From: Chara braunii | Taxonomy: Eukaryota; Streptophyta; Charophyceae; Charales; Characeae | Reading direction: 5' to 3' | Assembly (NCBI GenBank): GCA_003427395.1 | Contig: BFEA01000243.1 | Span: forward strand, 789,221-819,220 | Length of the DNA stretch: 30,000 nt | Shown here: one piece after another, positions 10,518 through 19,774 of the stretch | Layout: each line of letters opens with the position of its first letter | How positions within the stretch are numbered: the stretch's first letter is position 1 | Translations under genes and position numbers: made by a program | Notes under the pieces: generated by a model | What the model was told of the DNA's origin: nothing | Seen by the model: the letters and a program-made list of their open reading frames with translations, nothing else | Database searches by the model: none

Positions 10518-10790
10518 TCACACCTTATCCCGTGTTGGCTTCACGACCATGAACTCACAATTGTGCCCGTTCGAATTGACCTCGCTTTTCACCACCTGCA
10601 TCGTGAATTGCAAGAGCTCGGCGTTCCCTTCCATCGCGACAACGTGCCGGCCGGCCTTTTGAAGATCCCAGACACTTCGCGCGTGTGGTTTCCCAAGGAA
10701 CACGACGCCCTCTCCCTTCGTGCTAAGGAAATCAAGAAGACCGATGAATTGTGTCGAATTGCGTTCCATATCCCCGTAGACACTGCCATA
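10518..10790 (-). pseudogene. Methyltransferase-like segment with motif-I-like loop
   Basis: Same frame. It reads STQFIGLLDFLSTKGEGVVF, then LGKPHARSVWDLQKAGRHVV, then AMEGNAELLQFT. Permuted amino-methyltransferases end with a helix, a strand with an FxGxG cofactor loop, a helix, then GR-x-(V/I)-(V/A)-x-(D/E), where the acidic residue contacts S-adenosylmethionine. Here the FxGxG loop is FLGKP (about 10685-10700) and the acidic residue is Glu at 10629-10631. The degenerate loop argues against catalysis. A TGA at 10518-10520 interrupts where a Trp or Arg codon would be one step away. Confidence 0.42.
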
Positions 10791-11174
10791 TCATTCCGGC
10801 GCCACGAGCGACCAATCGCAAGGCACAAAGGGAATCTCGGACACATCCGTCTGGGTGACCCTCTGAGGCAATCGCACCGCAACAGCGGCACCCCTGGGCA
10901 GGTTTCCCTCGTAGATCACGGACATGTTCGCGCGCAGATCGTCACCCTTGAAGAGGATGTACATGCGGTCTTCATCCGTGTACAAATTGTTCCCAACGGG
11001 GAAGCTTTTCTTTTGCTGAACTCTCCTCACCCACTTCCCCCCCAACAGCTTGACGAAAGAAAGATGGTGCATGCTGGCGAGAAACATGAGGTTGTGCTGG
11101 CGCGACATGAAAACAACGAAAGTCCACTGCGACGGACACGACGTCTGAAGATAGGAATCCAATGTCTCCCACGC
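10791..11174 (-). pseudogene. Methyltransferase-like segment, central part
   Basis: Same frame. It reads WTFVVFMSRQHNLMFLASMH, then FVKLLGGKWVRRVQQKKSF, then EDRMYILFKGDD. In N4/N6 amino-methyltransferases the strands after the catalytic motif have this arrangement: a helix, a WxVVF strand, a second helix, a W-x-K/R-rich segment, then an (E/R)x(I/L)x(V/I)-F-x-K-G strand. A TGA at 10791-10793 (CGA to TGA is one step) ends the open stretch. The fold call is inference from pattern only. Confidence 0.4.
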
Positions 11175-11624
11175 TTAGGTCTTCCACAGTTTGAGGTCAA
11201 CTGGCTTGCACAGATCGAGGACGAACGTGTGGCTCTTTGTGGCAGCCACTGCTTCCTTCAGCTCTGCGCCCCTCATGTCCGCCTCCAAAAGGTCGTTAGC
11301 GAACGGCGCGATGGAAGTGACATCCCCCGTATCTTTCCATTTAATGTGAACAATGCCTTCGACAAGGGCGACCTCATGGCTCTTCAGTCTGCTCCCATTC
11401 AACACGGAGAGAACCTTGTTTCTCCAGTCGACGGACAACTTCTTGTGTCCCGCCAACTTCTCCATCACCTCAATCGAGTTGTCCTGGTCGCAACCCATGT
11501 ACGGAAGGCAGTCCTTGAACAACGCCGAGTCTGAAACGTGTTTCCTGCTGTTATCCCACAACTCGTCATCCAATCCTTGACTTTCAAACTTCCTGAACAC
11601 TGCAGACCTCGATTTCAGGAAAGG
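11175..11624 (-). pseudogene. Middle segment B, entering methyltransferase-like region
   Basis: The frame reads FRKFESQGLDDELWDNSRKH, then KLSVDWRNKVLSVLNGSRLK, then HTFVLDLCKPVDLKLW, and stops at a TAA (11175-11177). The LDLCKP peptide at about 11202-11219 sits where a beta-class amino-methyltransferase would have its catalytic (D/N/S)PP(Y/F) motif after a hydrophobic strand, followed by a W that begins the next helix. If so, the motif is degenerate. Confidence 0.42.
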
Positions 11625-12077
11625 TTACCTTTGGATCCAATCTGCGTCCGGCCTCTTCTCGTGTTTAAATTGGTAGTAATTCCACAACCGGACCAGCACG
11701 TGGTCGCATTTCACCAGCTGCACCATGTCCTGCACGCTTAGCTTCCCCAACTTCGCCAACGACGGGGAACCGACCTGGACCCAAACGACCTCGCAAGCAA
11801 GCACCTTCTTAAGAACTCGACACTTCTCATTGTCCGTGAGCGATTCCATTGCTTTCCAACAATGCGGGTCCGGGTCGAGCACTTGCACGAACCAATCGCG
11901 CTCCTCTTTCTCCTTTTTGCCTTTCTTATTTGGTGGGTCCACTGGCACATTGTACACCACCTAAGTTCTGCCCAACTTGTCGTTGTGGATGTAGGCGACC
12001 CCAGGCTTGACGTTTTTGACCTTCTTCTTTTTCACGATCCACTTCGCTCGGTCGTGGCTCAGCAATCTACCCGTCTC
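11625..12077 (-). pseudogene. Middle segment A of the large remnant
   Basis: In the same frame as the ParB-like core, the sequence continues past the TAG with ETGRLLSHDRAKWIVKKKK and KPGVAYIHNDKLGRT. A TAG at 11961-11963 interrupts, then VVYNVPVDPPNKKGKKEKEE and DPDPHCWKAMESLTDNEK follow. The segment is Lys/Glu-rich and then amphipathic helical. It ends at a TAA (11625-11627) after DADWIQR. No family is recognised. Continuity of frame across both stops is the evidence that this is one gene. Confidence 0.45.
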
Positions 12078-12740
12078 CTATTTTTCGAAAAATTCCAGGG
12101 CCAGTTTCCGGACATTCTCTCCGGCCATCGCGAGAGGGAAATAAGAACGCAAGGCAACATTTTGCTTCTTAAGGGCCTCCTCTTCCTTTTGATCCGCGAG
12201 AATCCACAAGTTGTTGTGAGGCGCCTTATGGAGCGCTGTTGTACAAAACTTACGCCAAGCCCGGACCTGATCTTGTTTCCCGCTAGGACTCCCCATCACA
12301 GCTCTCGGGCAGCTGTCATGCTTCCACTGCCACCGAATGTCTTTCATAGACAGCTTCAACTGTTTGGGAGGCGCCTTGAGGTCCTTCTTGTTGTCCTGTG
12401 AACTAACAAGAAAATACCCTTCGAAGTCGTCGTCCGAAAAGTAAAGCATTCGCGCCGGCCACCGCTCGAAATTGTACTTCTTGGCCACCTCTCTCCCGAG
12501 CAGCGACCGGGCTGCAGCCGCGTTATGCTGCCCGCACACCGCGTAGTAGTAGTATTGTCCCACCAGCTCGCCCTTCCACTCCTCCGGCTTCAGACGTTGA
12601 CCCTTGGTCCCGGGAGTTGGTTTTTGAAGCCCCAGTGGTGTGAGCTTGAAGATCGGCAACTCGTACGTCTGCTCTTTATTTACTGCATTGCTTCTTTTAT
12701 CGTTCCCACGAGGACAGGATCCAGCGATCGCTGGTTGTAA
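12078..12740 (-). pseudogene. ParB/sulfiredoxin-like core with GQHN motif
   Basis: The frame reads YELPIFKLTPLG, then YYYYAVCGQHNAAAARSLLG, then WPARMLYFSDDDFEGYFLVS and QDNKKDL. ParB-type domains show the same order: a PI-x-V strand, a Y-x-(V/I)-x-G-(E/Q/D)-(R/H)-x-x-AA box, a strand, and a D-(E/D) helix ending in DNK. The GQHN box lies at 12522-12533. In ParB the box is GERR, and in DGQHR-type proteins GQHR; here Asn replaces Arg. The C-terminal half (KWRKFCTTAL-type helices) is unassigned. The frame ends in a TAG at 12078-12080 where the context (EFFEK stop ETGRL) suggests a lost Trp. The fold call is inference. Confidence 0.5.
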
Positions 12741-13105
12741 AGATCCTCCCACTCCCCGAGGTCGACGATCTGAGCCGGGCTAATCTCAAACTTCCGCCTT
12801 GTCCTGACGCCGTCTTTGTACTCCAGGAAGTACCCGGCGTCCACGTCGATGGCAGGCCTTGTTCTGGAAGGTCCTGACGCAGACTGTTTCTGTTTTGAAG
12901 CCGGACGTTTGCTATCCGGGTGGTCCTCTTCCACCCCCCTTCCCTTTCGTTTCTCTCCCGTAGTCTCCGGGGTCCTCGTCCTCTGTTTCTTCGAAGAGCC
13001 TACCACGTCCTCTTGATAATCTCCCCTCCTTTTTTGGGGAGTCCCTTGCGCTCCCTCACCGCCCACGGCCTTGTCGTCCGCGCAATGGCCCTCGCCGGGC
13101 TCCAA
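12680..13105 (-). pseudogene. Charged linker and start of ParB-like segment
   Basis: The frame starts with an acidic, Gly-rich linker, then a Lys/Arg-rich stretch (SSKKQRTRTPETTGEKRKGR) likely to be a nuclear localisation signal. It ends with FEISPAQIVDLGEWEDLYNQ followed by RSLDPVLVGTIKEAM. The last part has the pattern of a ParB N-terminal domain: a strand, then a D-x-x-V-x-x-I helix (roughly 12690-12730). A one-base shift near 12685 moves the continuation into the neighbouring frame. Confidence 0.5.
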
Positions 13106-13622
13106 GTCGGACCCACACTGGACTGCCTCTTCTCCGGGATCCGCTGCTACCTCTTGTCGGACCCAGGTATGGACAGCACGGACTGGTCTCTTTCCCTCGA
13201 CGCCGAAAACGGAGGACGCGGTGTCGCCTCATCTTCGCTGTCGTCAAACTGTCCTCTGGCATCCTCCCGCTGCACATGTGTAGCCTCGCCGGAACCCAGA
13301 TCCCCCCCCTCCCTCGCTGCCCGCTCGACTCACAACCGCCGCACAGTTGCAAAGGCGTTGACAGTTCCAGGTCGGGGCCGACTTCGCAAGGGACGTCAAG
13401 GGCGATGTCCTTGTCCTCCAACAAGTCGAAGCACTCTCGACCCAAAACAAACCCGCCCTGCCGCCGGAGGTCGTTGTAGAACGGGGTGTTCGCAGCACCC
13501 ACTCCGAACCCCTCGAACAGACAAATGTCGAGAACCGCCCCCTTGGCACCGGCGACGACGTTCCCCTTGGAACCGTACACATTTTTTATGTAGAACCGCC
13601 GACGACTGCCTTTCGCATTCTC
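13056..13622 (-). pseudogene. N-terminal conserved segment, large remnant
   Basis: This frame reads VYGSKGNVVAGAKGAVLDIC and then NDLRRQGGFVLGRECFDLLE. It has the mixed hydrophobic and charged pattern of a folded domain, with a pair of Cys, but matches no family I know. It then runs into low-complexity acidic sequence near 13250. There the meaningful frame changes by one base to the one that carries the basic linker and ParB-like segment. Confidence 0.4.
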
Positions 13623-13625
13623 CTA

Positions 13626-13940
13626 CCGCAAGACAACCCCTAGAACCCTGCGGTGCTTGTTGGCTTCGACGAAGATTACAGGACCACACGGCTATTAAAC
13701 TGGGTTCGAAGCATCACCACAACACCAGTCGACGAACCATTTCGACCTTGTGTGGTCCGACCACGACCTCGAGGTCGTAGACGAACGTTTTGTGGAATCT
13801 TTCCCTGATCCCATCCCGGAGGTCGCTGCAGAATCCCCCTCGCCCCTCGACGAAGACATCTTGTCTGCGGACGACAACGGAAAACAAATGAACCACCAAA
13901 GAGCATCATGTCGCAGACAAAACAGAACGCAGGCAAAAAA
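13626..13940 (-). pseudogene. Upstream N-terminal part of the large remnant
   Basis: The frame containing GPVIFVEANKHRRVLGVVLR ends at a TAG (13623-13625) that separates it from ENAKGSRRRFYIKNVYGSKG in the same frame. Further upstream a different frame (13714-13899) reads RFHKTFVYDLEVVVGPHKVE, so a frameshift or an intron lies near 13690. No domain is recognised. The true start is not visible. Confidence 0.4.
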
Positions 13941-13980
13941 CACGGGCGACAAACATTGCGGCCAACCGTTCCGGGACCTT

Positions 13981-15230
13981 GAAGTTCGGATCCCGACGAA
14001 CTTTGGACGCGAAGACCTTTAATGACCTCTTACCTGCAACGAGATCAATCTTTAAAAACGGACACACGTCATGCGGTCGGGCGACAACCACATCGATATT
14101 TTCGAAATACAGATGTCGACCACATGGGGAATGAACGGGAGGTCATGTGCGAAGCTCACGTTGGACAGGGGGGTGTCCTCCGCTCAGCACTCGGTACCCG
14201 GGCAGGCTAGCACGCGAAGTCCGCCAGGGTCTCGACTAAAAGACGATGTGACAGAAAGAGAGAATCAGCCAGCCCATGTAGCCGGCGTTCCAGAACCGGG
14301 CTCGATTTGATCAAAACCACAAGTCGGAGACGGACTCTCCCGGTTGCCTGGCGGGTTGTGCGAACGACCGGACGGGCATGTCCGAAGACAAACCAACGCA
14401 CCTCCCAAAAAGTGAAGTTTGTCGGGATCCGAACTTCAGGACGATGTGACAGGCAGAGACGGCGTCAGAGACACATGGTCCGTGCACTCAACCGCGACCT
14501 AGAAATGCCACACAGAAATGAGAGGCCGGTTGAGAAGGACAAGTTCGCCGAAATCCGAACTTCTTCTGATATGCGCAGTAGCCGTGACAACATTGTATGG
14601 GTCCTTGGCGGGACAAAACAACACGTGCGGAACAGGGCGGAGAGGAACTGTTGTCGCAATCCACGGGGGATCCGGAAGACCAGTGGTTGTCCAATAGACA
14701 GGCGTCACATGAAGTTTGTCTGGATCCGAACTTCAGGACGACGCGAGAAAGATACACAGAGATAAACACTGGATCACGTTTGAGCTTGGACGAAAGTCGG
14801 GGTCCGAGCAAGGTTAAGGTGGGAGAACCCTGGGTCTCACAGCTGACCGCAGGTTTTGATGGCAGTAGTCATTGAGTCCGTCTATGCTCGACTGGGACCC
14901 TTAAGAGTGCTTTAGGCATTTCGCGACTGGGACCCTTAAGAGTGCTTTAGGCATTTCACAACGACAATGATCGACTGTTCGGCACATGTCGCTGGTGGCC
15001 GGGCGACAACCGAACACGGACAGTGTTGATGAAGTTCGGTTGGCGACGGTCTCAGATCGCGAACGTCGGCGGGCGTAATTGGTCGTTCAAACCTTTAAAA
15101 GGCCGCGGACTCAAGCAAGACCGGGCTTGTGATGCCCTGCGATTCTTGCGCTCCGCCCGACGCCAGCAATACGAAAGACAAACCAATGCACATCCCAAAA
15201 CGCGAAGTTCGCCGGGATCCGAACTTCGTC
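13981..15230. repeat. GC-rich array of palindromic AAGTTCG-GGATCC repeats
   Basis: Copies of a near-palindrome (AAGTTCG, eight central bases containing GGATCC or GATCCC, CGAACTT) start at 13981, 14414, 14541, 14711 and 15204. Longer shared units surround some of them. The unit near 14388-14480 (ACAAACCAACGCAC to GACGGCGTCAGAGA) recurs at 15176-15270, and shorter parts recur near 14240 and 14740. I find no convincing gene in this stretch; the open frames are repeats read as protein. Confidence 0.65.
14889..14957. repeat. Two near-exact 35-bp tandem copies
   Basis: CGACTGGGACCCTTAAGAGT and the following TGCTTTAGGCATTTC occur twice, starting at 14889 and 14924, with no visible difference. Identity this high beside diverged repeats implies a recent duplication. 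Confidence 0.85.
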
Positions 15231-15440
15231 GGGGCGCGACATGGAAGGAGACGGCGTCAGAGATAGACCTCCAACATGATTTTCGGCGGTTGTTGAAATG
15301 ATCGACGATCAGAGATTTGCACGACAAGTGCGCGGTGTAGCGTGTACTAGCAACTGTTGCCTCTCACACCTCCCTCCACATCTACACATCTAATATTGTA
15401 GGCAGCAAAACGGCATCTCATACCTCTCCCTTCTTTTCCC

Positions 15441-16505
15441 TTAAACACCAGGTCTGACTACCAGTTCACACGAGCCAACATTCGGCCTTCCCCAGGGACG
15501 ACGTCGTGAACCGAAGCCATACAAAACATTCATTGATGATCCGTATACGTGGATCTTCGGTTCGTCTGCCCATGCCCTCTCCGAAAAGACGGACATGTAT
15601 TTCATCCTAACAAACACTACCGGTCGTGCTAAGGAATTCCCTATACAGTCCCGTATGTCGGACACTTTCTCCTCGACCTCACGATGCAACGAAAAGTTTT
15701 GGACCCGCCCTGCTATCACCAAATCGCGCCACCCATCTGCACGTACAGGCCCACACGTCCGCACAAATTTGGACCCCTCAATCACCACCTCATTCCGTGA
15801 CACAAGCACAACTTCATTGACGAGGTTCCGGCTCTTGTTCGAAGCAGCGACACATAGAACTCTGGCGTAATCAGTCCCCGACACAGTCAATCGCACACAA
15901 CAGTACAACACAACTTGTGGAGAATTTCCGGGGCACCGGAGCGGGTACTGTTCCAGGAACGAGCAGTGTCGAGCGCAGTCCACCAACTCTTGTTTCCGCG
16001 AGCCTCCCCAAGTTCGTGGCGACGACCTGACGTAGTGGCACTCGAGGCAGCTGAAATGGAGGCTAATGCAGCCAAGTACTCTGCGCATATGGTTCAGGAA
16101 CTTGTGTCCGAGGACAGTGTCAGACACCGGGATGAGGTTCCCGAACTCCAACATGTTGGCGAACTTGTACTGGCTCGCCTATGGACAGTGACTCTCCATC
16201 GTGGCCCAATTCCCATCACACCACTCGTCAATATGCAGTCCCATGCACGGGACAACGGTCATCCAGGGGTCCTCGTCGAAGTCCTCTGCGGTCGCTCCGT
16301 GGATCGTAGTCACACCGTTAAAATACCGCACGGATCTCGCGCAAGGACGAAATGGTTTTGCCAAGCGAATGTGCGTCTTGGGACTCATGGTCTGTGGTGT
16401 CGAGAACATCGACTCCATGATTCGTGGTGTCGAGAAGGTTGCCTCCATTACGCACCCTACACACCACGCGCACATGCCAAACCAGATACACGGGCACAAA
16501 GACAC
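15441..16505 (-). pseudogene. Unrecognised gene remnant, paralogous to the ORF at 22.5 kb
   Basis: One frame runs from 16505 to 15441 on the minus strand, broken by a single TAG at about 16168 between ATMESHCP and ASQYKFANMLEFGN. The C-terminal third reads REVEEKVSDIRDCIGNSLAR, then FVRMKYMSVFSERAWADEPK, then HVYGSSMNVLYGFGS. That part aligns without gaps to the plus-strand ORF at 22464-22715 (30 identical of about 61 residues, counted by hand). Conservation of protein between two distant, opposite copies shows this was coding. No family is recognised, and there is no signal peptide or membrane segment. It may be the product of an unknown multicopy element. Confidence 0.55.
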
Positions 16506-16621
16506 TCGTAAACACGTCGTGTTCCGCGATCTGCGACCTATGGCATTAGACGGACCGCATGCTCGAAGATCTGAATCCAGGTGGTCGACTTAGTTGGTGT
16601 TCACTTCTACCGGACAGTAGG

Positions 16622-17470
16622 CCAGCCACAAACATGTCCCACGAGAGGCGGGAACGTCATGTCCGCCGTGATCCGAACTTGGCGAGACTACGCGGGAGAG
16701 ACAAAGGTGTCTCTAAAACTCGGCGTCTTGAACTTTTTTGAAGTTCGGATCTCGTCGGACATGTCATTTTTACGAATCCAAAGTTGTGACAATCCACCGG
16801 GCACTAGAAACTCCACAGTCAGAACCCACACCACCAGGGATTTGAAGCACGCCTGTGTCCGAACTTGACCGCCGCACGAGGAACCATGCACGAGAACTTC
16901 GGATCCCAGCGGACTTCGCATTTTATCGAATCCGAAGTCCGCCCGGGTTCGAAATTGACGAGTGTCCGCGGAACCGTGCACGGCAGGTTCGGATCCACGG
17001 CCCAGCAGGCGGGCTAGAAACATGAATTGCGAAAGGATGAAATCTCAAGTTCGCCGATATCCCAGCGGACTTCAAGTGTTTAAGAATCCGAGGTTGTGGC
17101 AATCCCCCTGGTGCCCAAGTCCGCATTCTGAACCCAAACAATGCGAAAAGCGAAGTTCGTCGGGATCCGAACTTGACGTATGTGCGAGGGAACATGCAGG
17201 AGAAGTCCGGATCCCAGCGGACTTCGCATTTTCACCAAACCGAAGTTCACCGAGGTTCGGACTTGACGATTGTACCAGGGACCTTGCAAGCGAGGTTCGG
17301 ATCCACAACCCTGCAGGCGGGCCACAAACATGTCTTCGGAAAGGCGGGAACATGAAGTTCGTCGGGATTCGAACTTGGCGAAATTGCGTGGGAGAGACAC
17401 ACCTGTTTGCCAAACTCACCGTCCAACAATTTCTTGAAGTTCGGATCCCGGTGGACTTCCAATTTCTGCA
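16622..17470. repeat. 308-bp higher-order tandem repeat with GGATCC motifs
   Basis: The block GGATCCCAGCGGACTTCGCA starts at 16901 and at 17209. The flanking sequence on both sides keeps the same 308-bp offset from about 16760 to 17035 and from 17070 to 17342. The block beginning near 16622 (CCACAAACATGTC) recurs at about 17318 and, shortened, at 17007. Motif copies lie near 16670, 16740, 16897, 17050, 17152, 17205, 17354 and 17436. There is no supportable gene. Confidence 0.7.
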
Positions 17471-17559
17471 CATCCTCGGCTGTGGTTGTGGGGCGGGGTT
17501 GCGAAACGTGTTCGAACATGTGCACAAGCTCGCCGGAATGCGAACTTCTTCCGGTGTTT

Positions 17560-17840
17560 GATTGCGCGATCAGTTCGCCAAAGTTCAACGTTCGCCGATG
17601 TTCGACGCCCGCCGAGGTTTGATGTGAAGCCAGGTTCCATGCCCAACATGGTTCGATGTTATACAAGGTTCGATGAGCAACAACATTGTGTGATCGGTTC
17701 GCGGGCACATGATCAATTGCCTCGTGGATTCTCTGTGAAGAACGGATTTGTCGCAGATCGGTCGCTCGATGTCGCTGCTCCCAACGTCTGGAGATTGATG
17801 ATCTGGTCGGTGAGCGACCGGTCTATCGAACTTGTTGGTT
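17560..17840. other. Degenerate GTTCGATG-rich stretch
   Basis: Short blocks such as AGGTTCGATG and GGTTCGATGTT recur, grading into GATCGGTCG-type blocks. It looks like heavily decayed tandem repeat. There is no gene. Confidence 0.35.
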
Positions 17841-17845
17841 GTCTT

Positions 17846-18014
17846 CGAGAGAACACTCGATTGGTCAGGAGATCTGTCAGGATCAGCTGTTTGATCGGGT
17901 GCTCGGTTGGCGGTTGGTGTGCTGATAGATCAACCACTCGAACAACCGCCAACATAGCACCCGATCAAACAAGTTATCATGGCAGATCTCCTCACCAATC
18001 GACTGTTTGCTCGC
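17846..18014. repeat. Foldback inverted repeat, about 75-bp arms
   Basis: The left arm (17846-17920) and the reverse complement of the right arm (17942-18014) share CGATTGGT, AGGAGATCTG, TTTGATCGGGTGCT and TTGGCGGTTG in order. The spacer is about 22 bp. This fits a MITE or foldback element. No transposase is nearby and no target duplication was found by eye. Confidence 0.7.
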
Positions 18015-18020
18015 CGATAG

Positions 18021-18640
18021 GTTGATCGCGCACGCGCACACACAGACGCACAGACGAACGCACACGCACATCGCCTGCAGGAACACATAACAGGTCACGG
18101 TGCTAAAACAGCACTCGCACGGACACGCACACACACACAAACACGCACATCGCAGCGGTTTTGATGTTGCAATTGAGACAAGCCAAACACACACGCGGTG
18201 GAAACGTCGGGACAGCCCACACAATCAATCGACCGATCGCGAGTAATCTGTTAGTGTTCTGCGATCGGTCAGATGGATGCATTTGCGATCCCGATGTTGT
18301 CTCCTCGCGCAGTCATTAATCATCCGTTGGGCGGATCAGGGGCGATATTGTTGGGACAACAATCAGCATCAATCACCCGATCGCGAGTGGTCGGCTTATG
18401 TTTCGTGATGGGTCAGTTCAGCGAGTGTACGTTGTAGATATTGTCACCACGTGTTCGAGCAGAGCTTTCTCTGCTGGTCGGTTGAATCAATCACGATTGG
18501 CCTGATCGTGTTTCTCGATTGGTCGACGGATGCGTTCACTGTGTCGACATTGCCACTGCCTGTTTTGATCCATTATCCATTGGGCAGAACGACGGATATG
18601 ACAGCGGGACAGCAGAAAGGATCACATCAAGTGTGGTAAG
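18021..18640. repeat. CA-rich tract and diverged GATCGGTC-type repeats
   Basis: From 18021 to 18200 the sequence is interrupted (CA)n and (GCACAC)n. From 18220 to 18640 three diverged units follow, each with a CGATCGCGAG or CGATTGG block, a GATGGATGC or GACGGATGC block and a CCRTTGGGC block. No gene is supportable. Confidence 0.5.
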
Positions 18641-18708
18641 TGCTCAAGATGTGATTGTGTTTCGTGATTGGCCACCTCGTGTTTCGTGATTCGCCAGCCA
18701 GGCACACG

Positions 18709-18835
18709 CATCTCCGCGCGTTCAATGTGCCCAATCACACACACACACGCGCAAAAATGACGTGGAAACACCTTCGCGCGCATCTCCCCGCGATCAATGT
18801 GCCCAATCATACACACACGCGCAAAAATATGCACA
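18709..18835. repeat. 72-bp tandem duplication
   Basis: The block CATCTCC starts at 18709 and 18781, and AATGTGCCCAATCA at 18724 and 18796. Both copies end in a short CACACACGCGCAAAAAT run. The duplication lies at the edge of the large CA microsatellite. Confidence 0.7.
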
Positions 18836-19175
18836 AACAGGCACACGCACACACACACACATACACACGCGCACACGCCGGCCACACACACACACGCCCC
18901 TCTGATCCTGACACTCGCACGATCCTTCCTCGCGCGTGTGGCATACACGTCATATAACCACACACACAATAAAACCTGCACTCGAATACACACACACAGA
19001 AACAATCACACAGGCACACACGCGCACGCACAAACACACACTACCACACACACATACACACATCCGCCCGCGCACACGCAAACACGAACTCTTTCAATCT
19101 GCGCGAGCGTATCATCAGAAAACCCACCCGCAAGCGCACACAAACACACACACGTCCCGGCTGCGGGCGCACTCA
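18720..19175. repeat. Interrupted (CA)n microsatellite
   Basis: Long runs of alternating CA with occasional G or T substitutions extend through this interval, densest at 18840-18900 and 19010-19070. All six frames give Thr/His or Val/Cys repeats, so the apparent ORFs are artefacts. Confidence 0.85.
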
Positions 19176-19774
19176 CCGTGTGATATTGTCGAGTGGAGAT
19201 TCGCGCGATCCGCGCCGTCAATCCAGACAGCAATCTGTCGACCTTTTGGCTTGTGCTTTTCGTTCGCGAGTATGCTGCGTGGAGTGCTTTGTGTTTGCGA
19301 GGGCAGTGCGTGGAGTGGTGGGCGCCGGAAGTGTCGACACGCGATGTCGAATATGACGTGGACAGCGACTTCAAAGGTGGAGAGAGATGCGAGGGCATGC
19401 GGGGTGCATCAGTGTCGGGAAATGAGCGAGGTGAGGAATTTGTGTCCCTACTCTTTGCCAGCTATGGCGCTCCAGCTGTGCGGGGTGGTGTTGTTGATGA
19501 CAGTGGCGGTGAGAGGCTTCCGTCGGGCAGCATCTCCCCAGCAAAAACGCAGAACGCATCGTTAATGCCCAGGGCGCCGCTCGTACTTGTAGGCGCGCGG
19601 GACTCGAGGCCCCCTCAGGCCTTCCGTTTCGGAAAATCTCGCAGGGTCCGTACGCCACCGCACGACTGTTCGATCCTCGCATCGAACGGTGGCTCCTCGT
19701 CGAAATTTCCCCGACGGGGACCTCATGAGCACGACATGACAAAAAAGTCCCTGTGGGCCAGCCCTTCCCGAGCG

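Larger units (their letters stand above)
7883..13940 (-). pseudogene. Large decayed gene: ParB-like plus methyltransferase-like protein
   Basis: A single gene remnant can be followed on the minus strand for about 6 kb. One frame runs from about 13690 to 9590 with in-frame stops at 13623, 12078, 11961, 11625, 11175, 10791, 10518, 9741 and 9597, except for an excursion into another frame at about 13100-12690. After a shift in a run of nine C near 9553-9561, a second frame continues to about 7900 with stops at 8771, 8576 and 8207. The order is: N-terminal region, charged linker, ParB/sulfiredoxin-like segment, helical middle, degenerate N6/N4-methyltransferase-like segment, another conserved stretch, and a Gly/Ser/Glu-rich tail. 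I do not recognise it as a named gene. The fold assignments are my inference from motif order. The long conserved frame with few indels implies recent loss of function or a multicopy family. Confidence 0.6.

Noticed and set aside
10365-11534. 389-codon plus-strand ORF
   Set aside because: It is the antisense shadow of the large minus-strand remnant, whose peptide pattern is far more protein-like and continues beyond it in both directions.
13981-17470. CRISPR-like array of short palindromic repeats
   Set aside because: Spacers vary widely in length, are themselves repeated, repeats are diverged and in both orientations, and no cas genes are present; the DNA is eukaryotic.
13981-17560. Several 100-200 codon ORFs with recurring peptides such as VRIPADF and IRTSG
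   Set aside because: The peptides come from the repeated GGATCC motif in different frames and strands, not from conserved protein.
18720-19183. Thr/His-rich and Val/Cys-rich ORFs
   Set aside because: They are translations of a (CA)n microsatellite.
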